A DNA stretch of 64,000 bases from Chionoecetes opilio (lineage: Eukaryota > Arthropoda > Malacostraca > Decapoda > Majidae): contig JACEEZ010018609.1 of assembly GCA_016584305.1 (NCBI GenBank), positions 55,001 through 119,000 on the forward strand, written 5' to 3'. Made by a program: the position numbers and the translations under genes. This document shows, in pieces, positions 36,001 to 48,171 of this stretch. The notes under the pieces were generated by a model. The model was given only the letters and a program-made list of their open reading frames with translations, was not told the DNA's origin and did no database searches. The stretch's first letter is position 1; each line of letters starts with the position of its first letter.

Positions 36001-39000
36001 AGAGAGTTGACAATTAGTTTTTTTTATAGGTCTAGGTTAGATCTTTGACGCAGAAAATGTTGACGCAATTCTGATAAATACTTTATTTTTTGCGAATTTT
36101 TGACGTTTTTTCAAAAGCTCAGATTGCAGACGGGCCCGTTTTGAAGCGATCGCGTCACCGTGCGTGAAAGGGTTAAATACTAAATACTAAATACATCAAT
36201 TGTATTTAAATACATTTGTAAATACATTTTAAATGTACACAAATTTTAACATGTCCCCCAAAAAATGGATTTCCTTAGGATTTCCTTAGCTTTTGCATTT
36301 CCTTAGAAGTTTCCTTCTCAGGCCTAAGTTTCCTTAAAATCAGGACATTTCCTTGAAAGCGGAAACCCTGGTTCACTAACATCAAGGTTGCCAGATAGCT
36401 GAGCAGGTTTATGGCCAAATTAATTGATAAAAAAGTATTTACATTTTTATATTATGAGTATTTAAATACAATGTAATTAAGTACTGTATTTAAATACATG
36501 ACAACCAATGTATTTGTAAATACATTTATAAATACACAAATGTATTTAAATACAAATGTTTTAAATACTGCCCAGCTCTGTCTGTAGGTTGAGTGTTATG
36601 GTGGGATAAATTCATGGATGGGGATGAAAGATGGATGTAGGTAGTGTTAAGTAACAGGAACTACCTCGTGTAGGTCTCACGGCCTCTTGTAGCTTCCTTA
36701 TTTTCTTATGTTCTTATGTGCGAGTGACAGGTAATTGCCCCGCAGGCATTTGAGGTTGGCCGAGGGAACGTGATGATGGAGGGCGGGCGGCACCAGGCGT
36801 GTGTGTTCTGCAAGGCTCAGGGCAAGCTGCGGTGCTCTGTGTGCAAGGCTTGGTACTGCAGCATGGTGTGCCAGGTGGACGACTGGTACCACCACAAGGA
36901 CACCTGCCGCTCCCCACCGTGAGTTGAGGCCAAGGGTTGTCAGGCAGTGTTGCTCATCCAATGTGAGTTGTGCTGAGTGATGTTACCCAGACAAGCACTT
37001 ACACTTCTACTTTATGCAACATTGTTTGTTTCTTTGGGTTTTTTTCGTGGTCTAAAGAAAATTTTGATTATTATTTGAACTCGAGTTTGAGAACTTATGT
37101 TTTTCATTAATTGTGTGAATAGCCCCTTAATGAGGACATTTTTTGGCAGCATTTTGGATGATCCCAATAAGGTGCAGAATAGCCTGTGTGCAGCACGTTG
37201 TGAAGACCCCAGAGAATCCAGTGCTACTGTGCTGCCTCCCGTGCCACCCTGTACTAATGGCCATGAGAGAAACCATGGACTAGGACTGCTGGGAGAAGCA
37301 GGCCTTTGCTCCGGCCCTATGAGTGGTGCTGAAAGGGCGATACAACCAACAAGAAGCTTTGGAAGCTTGCCTGAAAATAATTTTGACAGAAGACTCCCAC
37401 TCCCCAAGGCAAGCACACTGGCAGAAATCAGTCACGGGGGTGGAAGGGGTGCTATCTCAAAGAGAAGCCTTGCAGAAGAAGGGAGTTACGGTGCAGGAAG
37501 GGGTTCAATCCCCATAAGGAATAGTATGGCAGAAAACAGGTTTGCAGGAGGATGTGATACATCTCCAAAGAGAAGTATCCCAATAGAAAATGGCCATGTT
37601 ATGGGAAGAGGTGCAATTTTCTCTAAAGATACTGAAAAGAGTTCCGCTTTGAAATATGTAAATCCGAGAAGCAGCCTTGGAGAGTTAGGAGTAGGCAAAG
37701 TTAATGTTGAGAGTAATGCAGCCACCCAGAACCTGGAACACCCCACCAAAGTTTCAGTTGCCGAGAAAACAGCTCCTCCAGTTAATGCTATTGTAAGCAC
37801 ACCTGCACATTCCCCCAGCAAGGAAGACTCTGCTTCACCCACTGTGCCAGAAGCAAAGTCACCAGCGGTCTCAACCTCTGAAAATGCTGCTGAAAAGATG
37901 ATGAGCTTTGGTAGCTTAGTAGAGAAGGGGAATGTGTACAATGGTTTTATCACCGTGGTCACCAGCCATGAGCAGTTCATTGCTGTGGCTGTGGTGGAGG
38001 GCACAGAGTGTATATTTGGTGAGGCCGATGAGACCCTGAGCCCCCTCCCTGCCGATGACAACTTTAAGCCTGAGGTCGGGGTCAAGGTGGCTGCCTACTC
38101 CCCCACCGAGGACACTTGGTACCGAGCCTGTGTGCTGGCTAAAGATGGACCCAACTACAGAGTCTGTTTCATTGACTTTGGAAATAAAGAAACTGTACAA
38201 CAAGTTAAGCCACTTCCTAAAGGACCATTTTCAGAACTCCCCGAGCTGGCTTTTTCAGCTAAGCTCTACACAAAAATTACTGACCAGGTTCAAGAGAAGT
38301 TGAAAGAAATGGTTCAGGTTGATAATGCTTTAAAATTCAAAGTTATTGCCAAAAAGGGATTCTCTGTTAAAGTGGCTTTGTGTGACCCGGAAGACGAAGG
38401 CGACACTGCCGTTGCTGAATACATCTTTGCACCCCTGTCGGTGCCTGATTCCTGCCCACCACAGCCCGCCGCCGCCCCTCCCCCAGACACCAAGGCTGCA
38501 CCTCCACCGGCCGTCGAGGACAGCCGTGCACCGGACGCTGCTGCAAAGGTTGCCAATGTGAAGGAACAAAATCTGTCTCCACAGAAAGAAATCACTTCGC
38601 CGGTGCACGCTGGGAGTGACGCTTCGAAAGAAAATGGGCTGATCAGTGCTGCCCAAGGTAAGAACACGGCCAGACCTTCCACTTGTTTCTCAATGTTATT
38701 CAATAAAGATATTTATATAGAGAGCAGAGCAGATGTATAGCATTATTAATGGGTTAAGGAACAGGCATTTATCAGTCTACTTAACTACTTAATCAATACT
38801 TAAGTGTGTAATTCAACGTTTTAGTTAACACAACTAAACATATTAATATGGTCAACAACATTATAAATTTCTTTGTTTCTTCAGGCACTTCTCTTTCATG
38901 AGGGATTTGCATACTTAGCTAACGTCTTTGTCATAGTTGCAGGAATTAGTGTGGAGTGTAAAAGTAGCGGTTCACCACAGGGAAATGAGGCCAATAAACT

Positions 39001-42000
39001 ACCACCCACAGAGGCCGGCAAACCCCGTCCCTTCTTTGTGGCTCCCATGGTAAGCCTCTTCTCCTGTGTCCTTGCTGCAACACTGGGCAAATATTGAAAC
39101 ATCTTGAAAACAACCATGATGATCCAAAGTCCTTCGGAGTAACATTCATTTCAATGTTAGGAAAATTGTTTATGTACACTTAACCCTCGTTTTCCCGGAC
39201 CTCCATTTCCCGGAAATCGGATTTGCTGGTCAAAATCCGATGTCCGGGGACTTGTCCGAGTCCCGGACAAATGCCTGGTCCAGTCCGTAAATCGACAAAG
39301 CTGTCCGGCGGTCCGAGCCTCTCCTGTCACCCCCGGTCAGTGTTGCCGGACAGAGTAGGGTAAACGTCCGGGTGTGGGTAATGGCTTGGACTTTTGAGGT
39401 TCCTGGACCAGTGCTCCCCCCTTAATAGTCCGGCAAAACGAGGGTTTACTGTATATGCCGGCTGGAAATTGTAGGGTTTCATGTATGGTATCCCTGCGAT
39501 GAAAAGATTGCAAAACTATTTTTTAGTTGGTAGTAATGGACTAAAAAGTCCAATTTAGGGTGCCAATAAAAATCAAAAGTTTGAATTTTTCTTCCTACTT
39601 TGGTGTAATGGTGCATCTATGCAAGAAACCATCGTATGCAAAGTTTGACCTCAATCGGTTGATATTTAGGGGTGGCGGATTACAACTTTGTTATTTACCC
39701 TTATGCACTGGCCTATTAAGGAGGGGATGTCATCTCTTGAAAGCGAACAAGCCGGACATCCCTTCCCCAGCAGGGCTGCTGGTCCCCCTCTTGGTGAGTA
39801 TTAGCCCCTCGGTGGGGGGGGTATCATGGGGAGCCACCCCACTCATTGTGGCCGGCTTGGCCGGGGAAGGGAAGCCTTTGAGGTCCCAGGCTGTTGATGG
39901 CGATGGGCCTCCACAACTTGGAGGAGGAACTGGCGCTGTTCCTCGTCTTTGGTCAGCTGGAGGTTGAAGGACTGGATGAGCGCCACTCCTCGCTCGGCTG
40001 TGTCGTTGACGACGCGAAGTCCCTCGATTCGGCGGCAGGCCTCGACGTACGATTCCTCTTCCTGCCACTTCCGAGGGTTGGCGGACAGGAAGTCGGTCTT
40101 GATATCAAGAGCTTCGAAGAGGCGGAGGGAATTTTTCGTGGTGAAGGAGGGCAGTGTTGCCGCAGGAACTTGTGATGATGGGAGGTTTATTCGCTTGGCG
40201 GGTTCCTCGGCTCCTTCATCGTAGAGAATGGCCTGTACATTGTGTACAATTGCTTGTTTGTCGGAGACAGGGAGACGTGAGTCGAACAGTGACAGGCCAA
40301 TGAGATCTTCGCTCAAGTACCAGAAATGGCGGCTCAGAGTGGTGAAGCAGGCCTTCCGAATACTTTCGTCGTGGTACTGAAGGATGTCCTTAGCGAATCC
40401 AAGATCGTTGGATGGAACCGTCGATTCGAACCATCGCAGGACGTAGATCTCGGTTGCAAACGATGAGAACCGCTGGAGGGCTGACATTTCTCGAGGTGTG
40501 ACGACTCCAGTCAGCTGCTCCCGAAACAAGATCATCTTCAGAGCGTAAATGATACGCGCCATCCAACGCGCTCGATGAAGCGCTCCGGGGCTACGGATCG
40601 AGGTCTTCGGAAGAGCGCCGCCGAGGAAAAGGATGCTCGGCTCAGCGAGTTCCTTATAGTCGTCACGGGGCTGCTTTGTCTGAAGCAGACGTTTCAAACC
40701 TTGAATGAGATCGTCCCTCTTGGAGACCAGAGTCTCCGGCAGATCTTCGTTGGTGGGAGGGTTTATTGCCGACTGGTTGATGTAAGACCAGTAGTCCTTG
40801 AAGCTAGAGAAGATGGTGATCTCAGGACCAGAAGATGACCCCAAACACGTAGAAAAGGCCTTCTCAAGGACAAGTTCGTGGACGTGATGACGGCAAGCAA
40901 GTGAAACGAGGGGTCGGCCGATCTTCTGTTGCAAGATGGTGCATGCACCATTGATGGCTCCAGTGTTGGCACTGGTTGTGTCGAAGCACATCGCCACGAC
41001 TCGTTCCTGGACCCCCCAGTCTTCTAGAGCCTTGAACACAGCTGTAGCGGCGGCATCACCAGTTCTGGAGTGCAGTTTTGGGACTCCTAGGAGCTTCACT
41101 CCTCCTGTGACGAGGATGGCGAGTCTTTCGGCGCGAGTGCCATCGTCCTGAGGAAGGATCTTCCCGTCCCAATGAACGGTAAGAGGACTGAAAGTCTCTT
41201 TGATGTCCTTCCCCAAAGTGGACCTGTACTTCGCTCTTGCCTGTCGAATGGACTCGGGATTCAGCACAAGCTCTTGTGGATCGTGGCCCAAGCTACTTGC
41301 CGTAGCCGCCACAATTCGAAGGACTTGGCGGCTACTGCCCCAGTTCTGTCAAGGGCTCCGACGAGATCAGGGGATAGGACGGACTTCGTGCCCCGTGTCC
41401 TCAATCGCTTTGGTTGAGAAGCGACCCCGGCGTCGGAAGAAGAAGTCGATGTGTTGGCAGCGTTGGCTGGACTTGATGACTCAGACGATGACGACTCCAG
41501 CTCCACCATCTCTTCTCCTTTTGGCGTCTGTTGACGGCTACGTGAGAGAGAGCTTACACGTCGGCAAACCGATTCTTTCAGCTTCTTGTCCAGACCAGCC
41601 ATCGAACCCCGCCTCCCCTTCTCCCGCTGGGTAAGAAGGAATTCCTTGTCTTCAGGAATGGTCATCAGAGTGAGGGCGTCGGAGTGGGCGATGTCCAAAA
41701 GGTCTGGGAGACTTTCTTGGAAGGTCTTCTGTTTTTCGGCAGGCGTGACTCCAGAGTTATTCCTGCTTTTGCTCAGGATCTTCCACTCGTCGAAAAGTCC
41801 AGTAATCTTCCTCCTCATGCTAGTTTCTGCGATGGTGGGGATCCTAGCTCGTGTCCAGAAGTCGAGGACCTCCTTTGCAGCCTCAGCTGCACTCTGCTGC
41901 ACCGTCTTCTTCTCTTCCTTGTGTGCGTAGAAAAATCGTCGTAAAACGTCTCCACGGCTGGGAAGTTTTGCTCCTCTGATAGTAGGAACACTATGGCCAA

Positions 42001-43647
42001 GAAGCCAAACTTCAGTTTGCTTTCTCGTGGTCATGACCTGAGGGCGAAAAGAGGAAATGTTCAAGATCGATCCGCCACCTCTAAATATCAACCGATTAGC
42101 CTGAAACTTTGCACACGACAGTTTCTAAGTAGAAGGCAGAATACCACAAAAGTACGTGAAAAAATATTGACTTTGAAAAATTACCCCTATGCGCTATTGG
42201 CACCCTAATGTCCATTCTATTTCTATTTCTTGTCCAATTCTAATGATTATAACTGGTAATCATGTGTTTATTTTTGCATCAGAAAAATGTGGACCTCATA
42301 CTTAAGTTGGAGGAGCTTTCTGTTGCGGTAAACCAGCAGTGTGAGAGCAGCCCTGCCTCACCCCACCAGCCCGGGCGAGGAGAAGCATGCCTGGCTAAGT
42401 TTACTGAAGGTGCTGTATTGCCTAATGTCTGTTGTCGTTGCATTAGGAGTTTAGAAAATTTAGGTTCACGAGTTGCCATGATCCAATAGCTTCATGCAGT
42501 TAGCTCTGCCCTGAGTCATAGTACTAATTTTGAACTTCTCTCACTCATTATGGAAGGTTGGTGGCTTGACTGAAGCAGATTGTATATTTCATCCAAGAAA
42601 GATGGAAACAATGTTATATATGAGGCGCTTATTTCAGAAAGTCGATAAGCGCCATCAATGAAAAACTAAGAAAATGGCTTCAAACTGTTTCAATGTTCAA
42701 AATGTCTTATCTTTTGAACATTGAAACAGTTTGAAGCCATTTTCTTAGTATTTTATTGATGGCGCTTATCGACTTTCTGAAATAAGCGCCTCATATGTTA
42801 CTTATTTGGAGGCAGTGTACCATGTCTTACTCCCTATCCGTGATGTGCGGCAGATGGCACGTGGTACCGCGGACTGTGTGTTGCCTCGGCCGACGCCAGC
42901 TCTCAGGTGCTCTTTGTGGACTACGGCAACACTGAGAACGTGTCTCACACGGACATTCGGCCAATCCAGAGGCAGTTCATGGAGCTGCCCTGCATGGCCC
43001 TGTTTCTCCCTCAGCACGGCAAGGGTATGTTGAATGCCACTTTTCATCTTGACCTGGTAGTTTGAAATAGGGGAAGCAAGTGACGTTATATCTGAAAATC
43101 CGTTATATCTGAGGAATCTGAACTTTTTACATTATAACAAACCTTGTTCGTTATATGAGGTGAAAGTTCGCTATTTCCGACCACTTCTGTGTCAGGCAAC
43201 ATGGTGAGGCACGGGAGGAGGCAAAGTCGTTTTCCATTACGGAAAAATCTGGTTTAGGGAATTTTCATAACGGAATGGGATTTGTCCGCTGTAGCGAATT
43301 ACGTCATAGGAAGTTTCTGCTGTACACGTTAAACACAGTTTGAACACTGTAATGGATGTAAAACAAGGCAAAACTGTGGGATTAAAAAAAACATGAATGT
43401 GTAATAACTCTATGATCAGTTTTTTTTTTTTTCTTACATGATAAATAAACGCTAATTTATGTGGAAATTTGGTACTCCTTTTGAAAATGTTTGATTACAG
43501 CACACCAGTATTACCAGATGTTGTAACATTATTGGCCCTCCCGTTCATTCACAGATGGGGAGACAAACTCTGCCAAGGAGGGACAAACAGACCACTGCAC
43601 TCTCCCACCCTTTACCCTCCTCACATCCATGACTTTGCCGCTGGAGG
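33005..43647 (+). CDS. RRM-MYND-Tudor protein, Vreteno/TDRD1-like (3' incomplete)
   Basis: Proteins of this build work in germline/nuage piRNA pathways, Tudor domains binding methyl-arginines of PIWI proteins (family knowledge). Eleven exons join in frame: 33005-33108, 33333-33405, 33514-33626, 34497-34623, 35117-35251, 36746-36918, 37150-38657, 38943-39049, 42283-42409, 42854-43024, 43555-43647 (about 910 residues, open at the end). An RRM starts KGLFVRNVPRDM. A MYND finger (exon 6) has CVFC, CSVC, CSMVC and HKDTC. A long linker has GRG repeats. Tudor 1 (TWYRACV...VCFIDFGNKE) is in exon 7. Tudor 2 (GTWYRGL...VLFVDYGNTE) is split over exons 9-10. The first exon is open to its acceptor (32970), so ATG 33005 is a choice; an out-of-frame ATG lies at 32973. 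Exon 9 uses the weak donor GTGCTG. The rest of Tudor 2 and the stop lie in unrecognised exons downstream. Confidence 0.9.
34205..34372. repeat. Perfect tandem triplication, 56-bp unit
   Basis: Three identical 56-bp units (34205-34260, 34261-34316, 34317-34372) beginning CTACTATCACGTAGACCAAG in a Tudor-gene intron. The lack of any divergence suggests recent expansion. Confidence 0.95.
35386..36580. mobile_element. hAT-type element with perfect 8-bp target duplication
   Basis: Termini CAGAGCTGGGCACTAAATAC and complement ACTGCCCAGCTCTG; flanking TCTGTAGG at 35378-35385 and 36581-36588 is identical. The interior is rich in AATACATTT/ATGTATTTAAATAC. It carries a nested TTAA element. Confidence 0.9.
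35488..36172. mobile_element. Nested TTAA-flanked element (piggyBac-like)
   Basis: Ends CCCTTTCACGCACG and CGTGCGTGAAAGGG are perfect inverted repeats flanked by TTAA (35484-35487, 36173-36176). About 685 bp without a transposase frame, inside the hAT element. Confidence 0.88.
36606..36720 (+). mobile_element. LINE 3' end adjoining the MYND exon
   Basis: Matches the last ~115 bp of the LINE at 56590-56890 (TTCATGGATGGGGATGAAAG...CTTATTTTCTTATGTTCTTA). It ends 25 bp before the Tudor-gene exon at 36746. Confidence 0.85.
39177..39451. mobile_element. Tigger-like MITE, 275 bp
   Basis: Ends CACTTAACCCTCGTTTTCCC and complement AACGAGGGTTTACTG, flanked by TA. Body rich in TCCGGA/CCGGAC. Same family as the longer element at 46690-47452. 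Confidence 0.8.
39555..42208 (-). mobile_element. hAT-like transposon, 2.65 kb
   Basis: Terminal repeats TTAGGGTGCCAATA and TATTGGCACCCTAA are exact complements. Subterminal segments (GGTTGATATTTAGGGGTGGC near 39659 and its complement near 42070) are also inverted. Flanks AGTCCAAT and TGTCCATT agree at 6 of 8 positions, fitting an 8-bp duplication. It carries a two-frame transposase on the minus strand and sits in the Tudor-gene intron 39050-42282. Confidence 0.8.
39843..42091 (-). pseudogene. Transposase of the 2.65-kb element, frameshifted
   Basis: The minus strand has an N-terminal frame (42091-41261, 276 residues; Ser-rich linker near its end) and a C-terminal frame (41312-39843, 489 residues) that overlap by about 50 bp in different phases. 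The second contains MCFDTTSANTG (candidate catalytic Asp), then LACRHHVHELVL (C/H motif) and, near the C-terminus, NDTAERGVALIQ (candidate catalytic Glu). That order resembles the RNase H-like fold of hAT transposases, but the family is not one I can name with certainty. Continuity of meaning across the overlap suggests one protein of about 750 residues broken by a 1-base shift near 41320. No other interior stop is seen, so decay is recent. An intron or programmed shift is less likely. Confidence 0.7.
42619..42795. repeat. Long near-perfect hairpin, Tudor-gene intron
   Basis: Arms of about 84 bp (from TATGAGGCGCTTATTTCAGA, to its complement ending GCGCCTCATA) differ at only a few positions near the middle. 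The loop is about 10 nt. TA flanks suggest a palindromic MITE. It ends 58 bp before the Tudor 2 exon at 42854. Confidence 0.92.
43065..43325. mobile_element. Possible MITE
   Basis: CAAGTGACGTTATATCTGAA...GTTCGTTATATGAGG through GTAGCGAATTACGTCATAGG + AAGTTTCTGCTGTACA has the look of Tigger-type 'GTTATA...' elements, but the ends pair only weakly. Tudor-gene intron. Confidence 0.4.
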
Positions 43648-45118
43648 GTAAGATTAATTTTTAGATTAGCGAGTTGAAAATGCAACTTTGCTTTGACCTG
43701 ATGAGAAATTTTGCTCACCGTTCAGTATAGAGACTTAATTATTGTCATGAAAACTTTCCAACAGTTCACTTGTAGGTTAATATCATTCTTATCTATTTGG
43801 ATTTACTAATTTACTTTATTGTCCATTGCCACTATAACGGCCTAACTGGCGCCCCCAAGATGGCCTGTTAACCTGATGAGTGTGTTTTGTAGGTCACATT
43901 ATGCATTAGTCAAGTGTTGATATCTGGTGGGTGTCAGAATAACGTTTGATTTCATATAGTTATAGTTAGATTTTTTGGCTCTTGAGAGTAGTTTAGTTTA
44001 GCCTTGCAGTTTCCTGAGCAGGTGTGTGCAGCGGGTTGATGAAGTGGGTGATTGATGTCAAGGTAGCGCCATATAGCCAGGAAGGTGATAGTGTAACTGT
44101 TAGCCATGTATAAGCATTGATGTGTCAATTTGGTGAGCTGAGAAATGTTTCATTGCATAGTTGTTGCATGGTATATAGCTACAGCACATTTAGTTGAACC
44201 AGTTGATGTTGATTTGTAGTACTTAATTTCACGGTAGTGCCTTACAAAAATTATTACCAATGATAGTATTACTTATTATGTATAGTTTGAAGAGGAACTC
44301 CTAGACGTTGGAGGTTTGGTGCATCATGAAGTAAGTCAAAGACTACTGTATAGAGTAGTCTTTGAGTAAAGTATACAATGTTCTTGCATTGGGTACAAGA
44401 TGATATGCCTAAATGCAAACTCTGGTATATTTGTTATTATTAATTTTATTAGTATTAGTATTAATTTTTTTTTTTCATCATTGCTATTATTACTGTATTA
44501 TTTTTTATATTATTTTTACATTTTTTTTTTCTTTTTTTTCCTTTCATACATAAGGCCTTCCTGAACGTGTGGGTTTCCATAAAACCTTGAGCAGTTCGAT
44601 CACACAAGTACCATGTTCTATAGCGTAAAAGTCTTTTACTATTATTACTATTAAACAAGGGAACTTTACATTAATTTCATGTTAGAACGATGAACAAGAT
44701 AATCTACACATGATACTATATTAGAAATACATTGGAATATTATCAGCAGTGTTCTTTAAAAAAAAAAAAGTTATTCAAATCAGTGGCCTACAAAGGTAAA
44801 TGTTGCTATAACGGCTCAAGCTGTGCCACGCGTGTGTTGAGACAGTGAACGTCACAAGTAAATAAAGCCGTCACCGTGTGTGAACTTTGAGTGTTGACTT
44901 ACAAATGCAAACTAAGTGATCATGAGGATCTGTATGTCACTAAGTCACCCACTGAATATCTTGGTAAGGTAGAGGAAAGTGAGGCCTTGTTTTATTATAT
45001 TTTTCTTTTCTTCAAAATTTTTAGTTTGTTGATTGTTTAGTAGTTCATTGTGTTGTGATCCACGGTGGCCCATCCAAGTCATCCCTTGCCTTCCAAGTCA
45101 GAAAATATAGTACTTAAT
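43648..45118. other. No exon recognised
   Basis: Follows the last confident Tudor-gene exon, whose donor GTAAGA starts at 43648. AT-rich with a T-rich patch at 44465-44542 and a small hairpin near 44338-44365 (AAAGACTACT...AGTAGTCTTT). The continuation of the Tudor gene should be here or further right but I could not identify it. Confidence 0.4.
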
Positions 45119-45126
45119 TCAACTCA

Positions 45127-45186
45127 AGTTTATATATATATATATATATATATAATATAATATATATAATATATATATATATATAT

Positions 45187-45223
<37 letters not shown>

Positions 45224-45262
45224 ATATTTAAAATATATATATATAATATATATATATATTTC
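45127..45262. repeat. (TA)n tract
   Basis: Imperfect TA dinucleotide array bordering the foldback element at 45274. Confidence 0.95.
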
Positions 45263-45273
45263 ATACATACATA

Positions 45274-46281
45274 CAGTGTATATTGGGTGGTCCACGGCTA
45301 CGGGGTGAAATAATAAATTGCTCAAAACCAATCTCCACATACTTTATTTTTGTTCACTATGATAGAGTAATGATCTCGTGAAATTTGAACCATATCCGTG
45401 AACATTTAGAGGTCACCCCATCATCTCGCTTTCTATCATAGGATTTAACCCGGAAAATATCACATACCCGAAATGGAGCACTTCCCGACATCACAGACCC
45501 AAATGGTGTTGATTTCTGAATTCTCCGGGGTTTATAACCCCATAGACACATTTTATCAACTAGAAACTGATATACAGCTGTCTGAATGATGAATTTCATT
45601 ATTTGGTTTTCACAGTAAATTTTAGGGGTAGGCCATACCCTGGTTAGGGTACTTCTAGTAGAGATAAAGCAAAATGGTTCGCATTTTTGAACTCAGTAGG
45701 GTCGATTTACACATAGAAGTGGTTTCATCGACACTGATTTATTGACAATTCACAAAATATTGCCAAAAAAATCGTTTTTTTATAGGAAAACAGAGAAATT
45801 GAAATTTTCTGTCATATTTTGCAAGTTTTAGTAAATAAATGAAATATGAAAGCATTTCTATGTGTAAATCGACCCTTCTGAGTTCAAAAATGCAAACCAT
45901 TTTGTTCTATCTATTAGAAGTACCCTAACCAGGGTATGGCCTACCCCTAATTTACAGTATGAAAACCAAATAATGAAAATCAGCATTCAGACAGCTGTAT
46001 ATCAGTTTTTAGTTGATAAAATGTGTATGGGGTTATCAACCCCGGAGAATTCAGAAATCAACACCATTTGGGTCTGTGATGTTGGGAAGTGCTCCAATTG
46101 AGGTATGTGATATTTTCCGGATTAAATCCTATGATAGAAAGCGAGATGATGGGGTGACCTCTAAATTAAGTTTTATCGCCATGAAATTTCATAGGCTTGT
46201 AACCTATGGGTATTGGACAAAAAATAACCTTGTGGAGGAATAAAAGTAGAAAAATATTTTTGGTGGACCACCCTAAACACG
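45274..46281. mobile_element. Foldback element with ~480-bp arms
   Basis: Ends CAGTGTATATTGGGTGGTCC and GTGGACCACCCTAAACACG. The left half recurs inverted in the right half: for example AAATGGTGTTGATTTCTGAA against TTCAGAAATCAACACCATTT, and GGGTAGGCCATACCCTGG against its complement. The centre is near 45790. No transposase frame; the same conceptual peptide reads out of both arms because they are inverted copies. Confidence 0.88.
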
Positions 46282-46317
46282 TATATATATGCACACACAC
46301 ACACACACACTATAGGA

Positions 46318-46683
46318 ACTCTGCTTGAACGGCTCCCAACTCAACGCTTTTTTCTGAAAAAAGTCGCTCGGTAGTCTACCGTTTGCTGGGTACTCGGCCG
46401 AACAATACTTGTATCAAGACTTGTATAAGCTGAGACGCGTAACTCGTATGTGTATCCCAGGCGAAAGGAAAGGAAATGAGTGTCTTCCCGTAGCTGTTGC
46501 TCAGTGCATAACTCTGCTAAACTTCGCTGTAAACTGCATTTTTGGGGTCTGGAACTGATTACGTAATTCAATTTAACTTTAAAACTTAATGCCTTATGGG
46601 AAAAATTTATTTAGTTCTCGAACAAATGGCACTTGAACAGCCTTCTGGAACGAATTAAGTTCAAGCACCGAGACCCCACTTTA
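46318..46683. mobile_element. Tigger-like MITE, diverged
   Basis: GGAACTCTGCTTGAACGGCT at the left and GTTCAAGCACCGAGACCCCA at the right resemble the 'TTCGAAC...CGAGG' ends of 24482-24926. Internal GGAACGAATTA also matches that family. Boundaries approximate. Confidence 0.5.
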
Positions 46684-46689
46684 TATATA

Positions 46690-47552
<863 letters not shown>

Positions 47553-47560
47553 CATATACA

Positions 47561-48159
<599 letters not shown>

Positions 48160-48171
48160 ATATATTATATA

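Noticed and set aside
37486..38085. A 199-codon minus-strand frame
   Set aside because: It overlaps the Tudor-gene exon 7 antisense, and the + strand encodes a recognised Tudor domain there.
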